Assembly (NCBI GenBank): GCA_012295275.1
Contig: CM022672.1
Coordinates: 5,681,443-5,726,442, forward strand
Length of the DNA stretch: 45,000 nt
Source: Chrysomallon squamiferum
Lineage: Eukaryota > Mollusca > Gastropoda > Neomphalida > Peltospiridae
Direction: 5' to 3'
Position numbers and translations under genes: made by a program
In this document: one piece after another, positions 43,930-45,000 of the stretch
Position numbering within the stretch: position 1 is the stretch's first letter
How the letters are laid out: each line of letters starts with the position of its first letter
Notes under the pieces: generated by a model
Database searches by the model: none
What the model was told of the DNA's origin: nothing
The model's input: the letters and a program-made list of their open reading frames with translations, nothing else

Positions 43930-45000
43930 TTTAAATCAAATTCCAATTACGTATAATCTGTACTTTTTTTTTTTTTTTAAGTTGTACTTGGTCAGAATGA
44001 TGCCTGAAAAGATGTAGTAGAAAAGATCAGAAACCAAAATCATTTTCCTTATCTTCATATAAATAATTTTCATATTCCAGAAATAAGAGTTCATCAGTCA
44101 GAGCTATATTCATCTGAAACAAGCCACCAGTGTCGACCATATTAATATTCTCAAAAGAATTAAAACTTTCCATTAATTGTATATTATACCAGACAAATGC
44201 CTATAAAAAAAATAAAAAATAAAAATTCAGACTTCTGAAGATTTTTAACAAGAGAAAACTATGACATATAAAAGAATCAAAATACGTCAACATTATTATT
44301 ACTCTCTGTAATAAATGAGGAGACATTATTTACAGACTAGAGTTACCGTGGCAACATCTCATTTTTTCCCTCATGAAAAACTTAATGATGTTACAACCTA
44401 ATAGTCTCTTTAACTGTACTGAGCACTGACTCACAGGCTGAGGTGTACAGGATCAATCTTTGCTATAAACGAGTATATTAAAGAAAACCACGTAAATATA
44501 TCCTTTATAACTTCTGCTTGGAAAACTACAGTTTCTGTGATACATAGAATCAACAATCAACCTGTTTTGAAAGTCTTGCTATTGTCTAATTGTGGGTTTG
44601 GGATTGGGGTTTGTTGTGTAGAGGTGTCAACCCGCACATTTGCAGTCGGTTGAAATTAAGATGCATGATAAGATTTCTAAAATTACTAAATTTTTATGCA
44701 AAATATGCATCTTTTTAACAAATAAAGTTTATATCTGGGCGGTGTATTCGATTACGTATGACGATAACAAAATTTAAGAATCCATGTCGTACAGGACACG
44801 CCTCGGTTAAGGCTGAATTAGTTTTAAAAAACGGAGCGTATTATATTTGTTAGAATCGTGTTAATTTTTAGAAATGTCGTTAAAATTAACCTCCTTTATC
44901 CGTTTAGTAATTAGCAGAAGAAAAGAAAAAACAAAGTATTTTCTCGCAGCTATTAATTATCAGTTGAAAAGACAAGGGAAGTAACTCTAATCGTCTTATG
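43930..45000. other. Unique DNA with an RFX-type X-box; no gene seen
   Basis: GC-balanced patches occur, especially at 44340-44460 and 44590-44830, without a sustained reading frame. The region includes the X-box at 44342-44355 and an AAGGGAAGTAACTCT motif at 44974-44988. It may lie upstream of a gene beyond the window edge. Confidence 0.5.
44342..44355. promoter_or_regulatory. RFX X-box motif
   Basis: GTTACCGTGGCAAC is a complete two-half-site X-box (GTTRCC-NN-GGYAAC). RFX factors bind this motif and in animals it is typical of ciliary gene promoters. A 12-base match with both halves intact is uncommon by chance in AT-rich DNA. No gene start is visible nearby. Confidence 0.4.

Noticed and set aside
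43357-43946. Three overlapping minus-strand frames (136-184 residues) rich in Phe, Ser and Leu
   Set aside because: Antisense of purine-only DNA is almost stop-free in every frame; no hydrophobic-segment pattern beyond the repeat.

Overview
This window reads as non-coding DNA from an animal nuclear genome, most likely a mollusc. It is strongly AT-rich and packed with long two-, three- and four-base microsatellites, complex minisatellites and homopolymer runs. It holds decayed retroelements and nothing resembling a bacterial or organelle gene layout. Three signals suggest a mollusc: tRNA-headed SINE remnants whose bodies carry decayed copies of a short 'AAAAGAACCCTTG'-type module, several copies of an AAGGGANATAACTC-like motif, and a CR1/L2-like LINE tail. 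The last two attributions rest on memory of such genomes and were not searched.

Layout. 0-7 kb: microsatellites (GA, CA, CT, TTA), a hairpin that shares a tail motif with a SINE at 12.5 kb, an open frame at 2.17-2.56 kb that may be an exon, and a 33-bp minisatellite at 2.98-3.38 kb. 7-12.6 kb: a 51-bp minisatellite with a perfect internal dyad, then two SINE remnants, one with an expanded internal tandem. 12.6-21.7 kb: microsatellite desert (ACT, CT, pentamer GTAAY, TTA). 22-26.8 kb: two interleaved minisatellites, one with 37/53-bp monomers and one with a ~28-bp monomer; a block of the first recurs inside the second. 26.8-28.9 kb: two small islands of more balanced base composition with splice-like signals. 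29-31 kb: T-rich DNA. 31-36.1 kb: four minisatellites nearly back to back (29, 69, 50/46 and 28 bp). 36-41.7 kb: mostly unique AT-rich DNA plus a large TTA array. 41.75-42.67 kb: a SINE and a 5'-truncated LINE, both on the minus strand. 43.1-43.9 kb: a purine-strand satellite. 44-45 kb: unique DNA with a textbook RFX X-box.

I could not establish any complete protein-coding gene. The one firmly recognisable coding remnant is the dead C-terminal end of a LINE reverse transcriptase at 42.3-42.66 kb. Five possible exons are listed at low confidence; in AT-rich DNA of this size several such signals are expected by chance. The window is probably intergenic or a long intron. I found no evidence of a new multi-gene system. 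The most informative content is the set of minisatellites, where the steps by which repeat units arose can be read directly.
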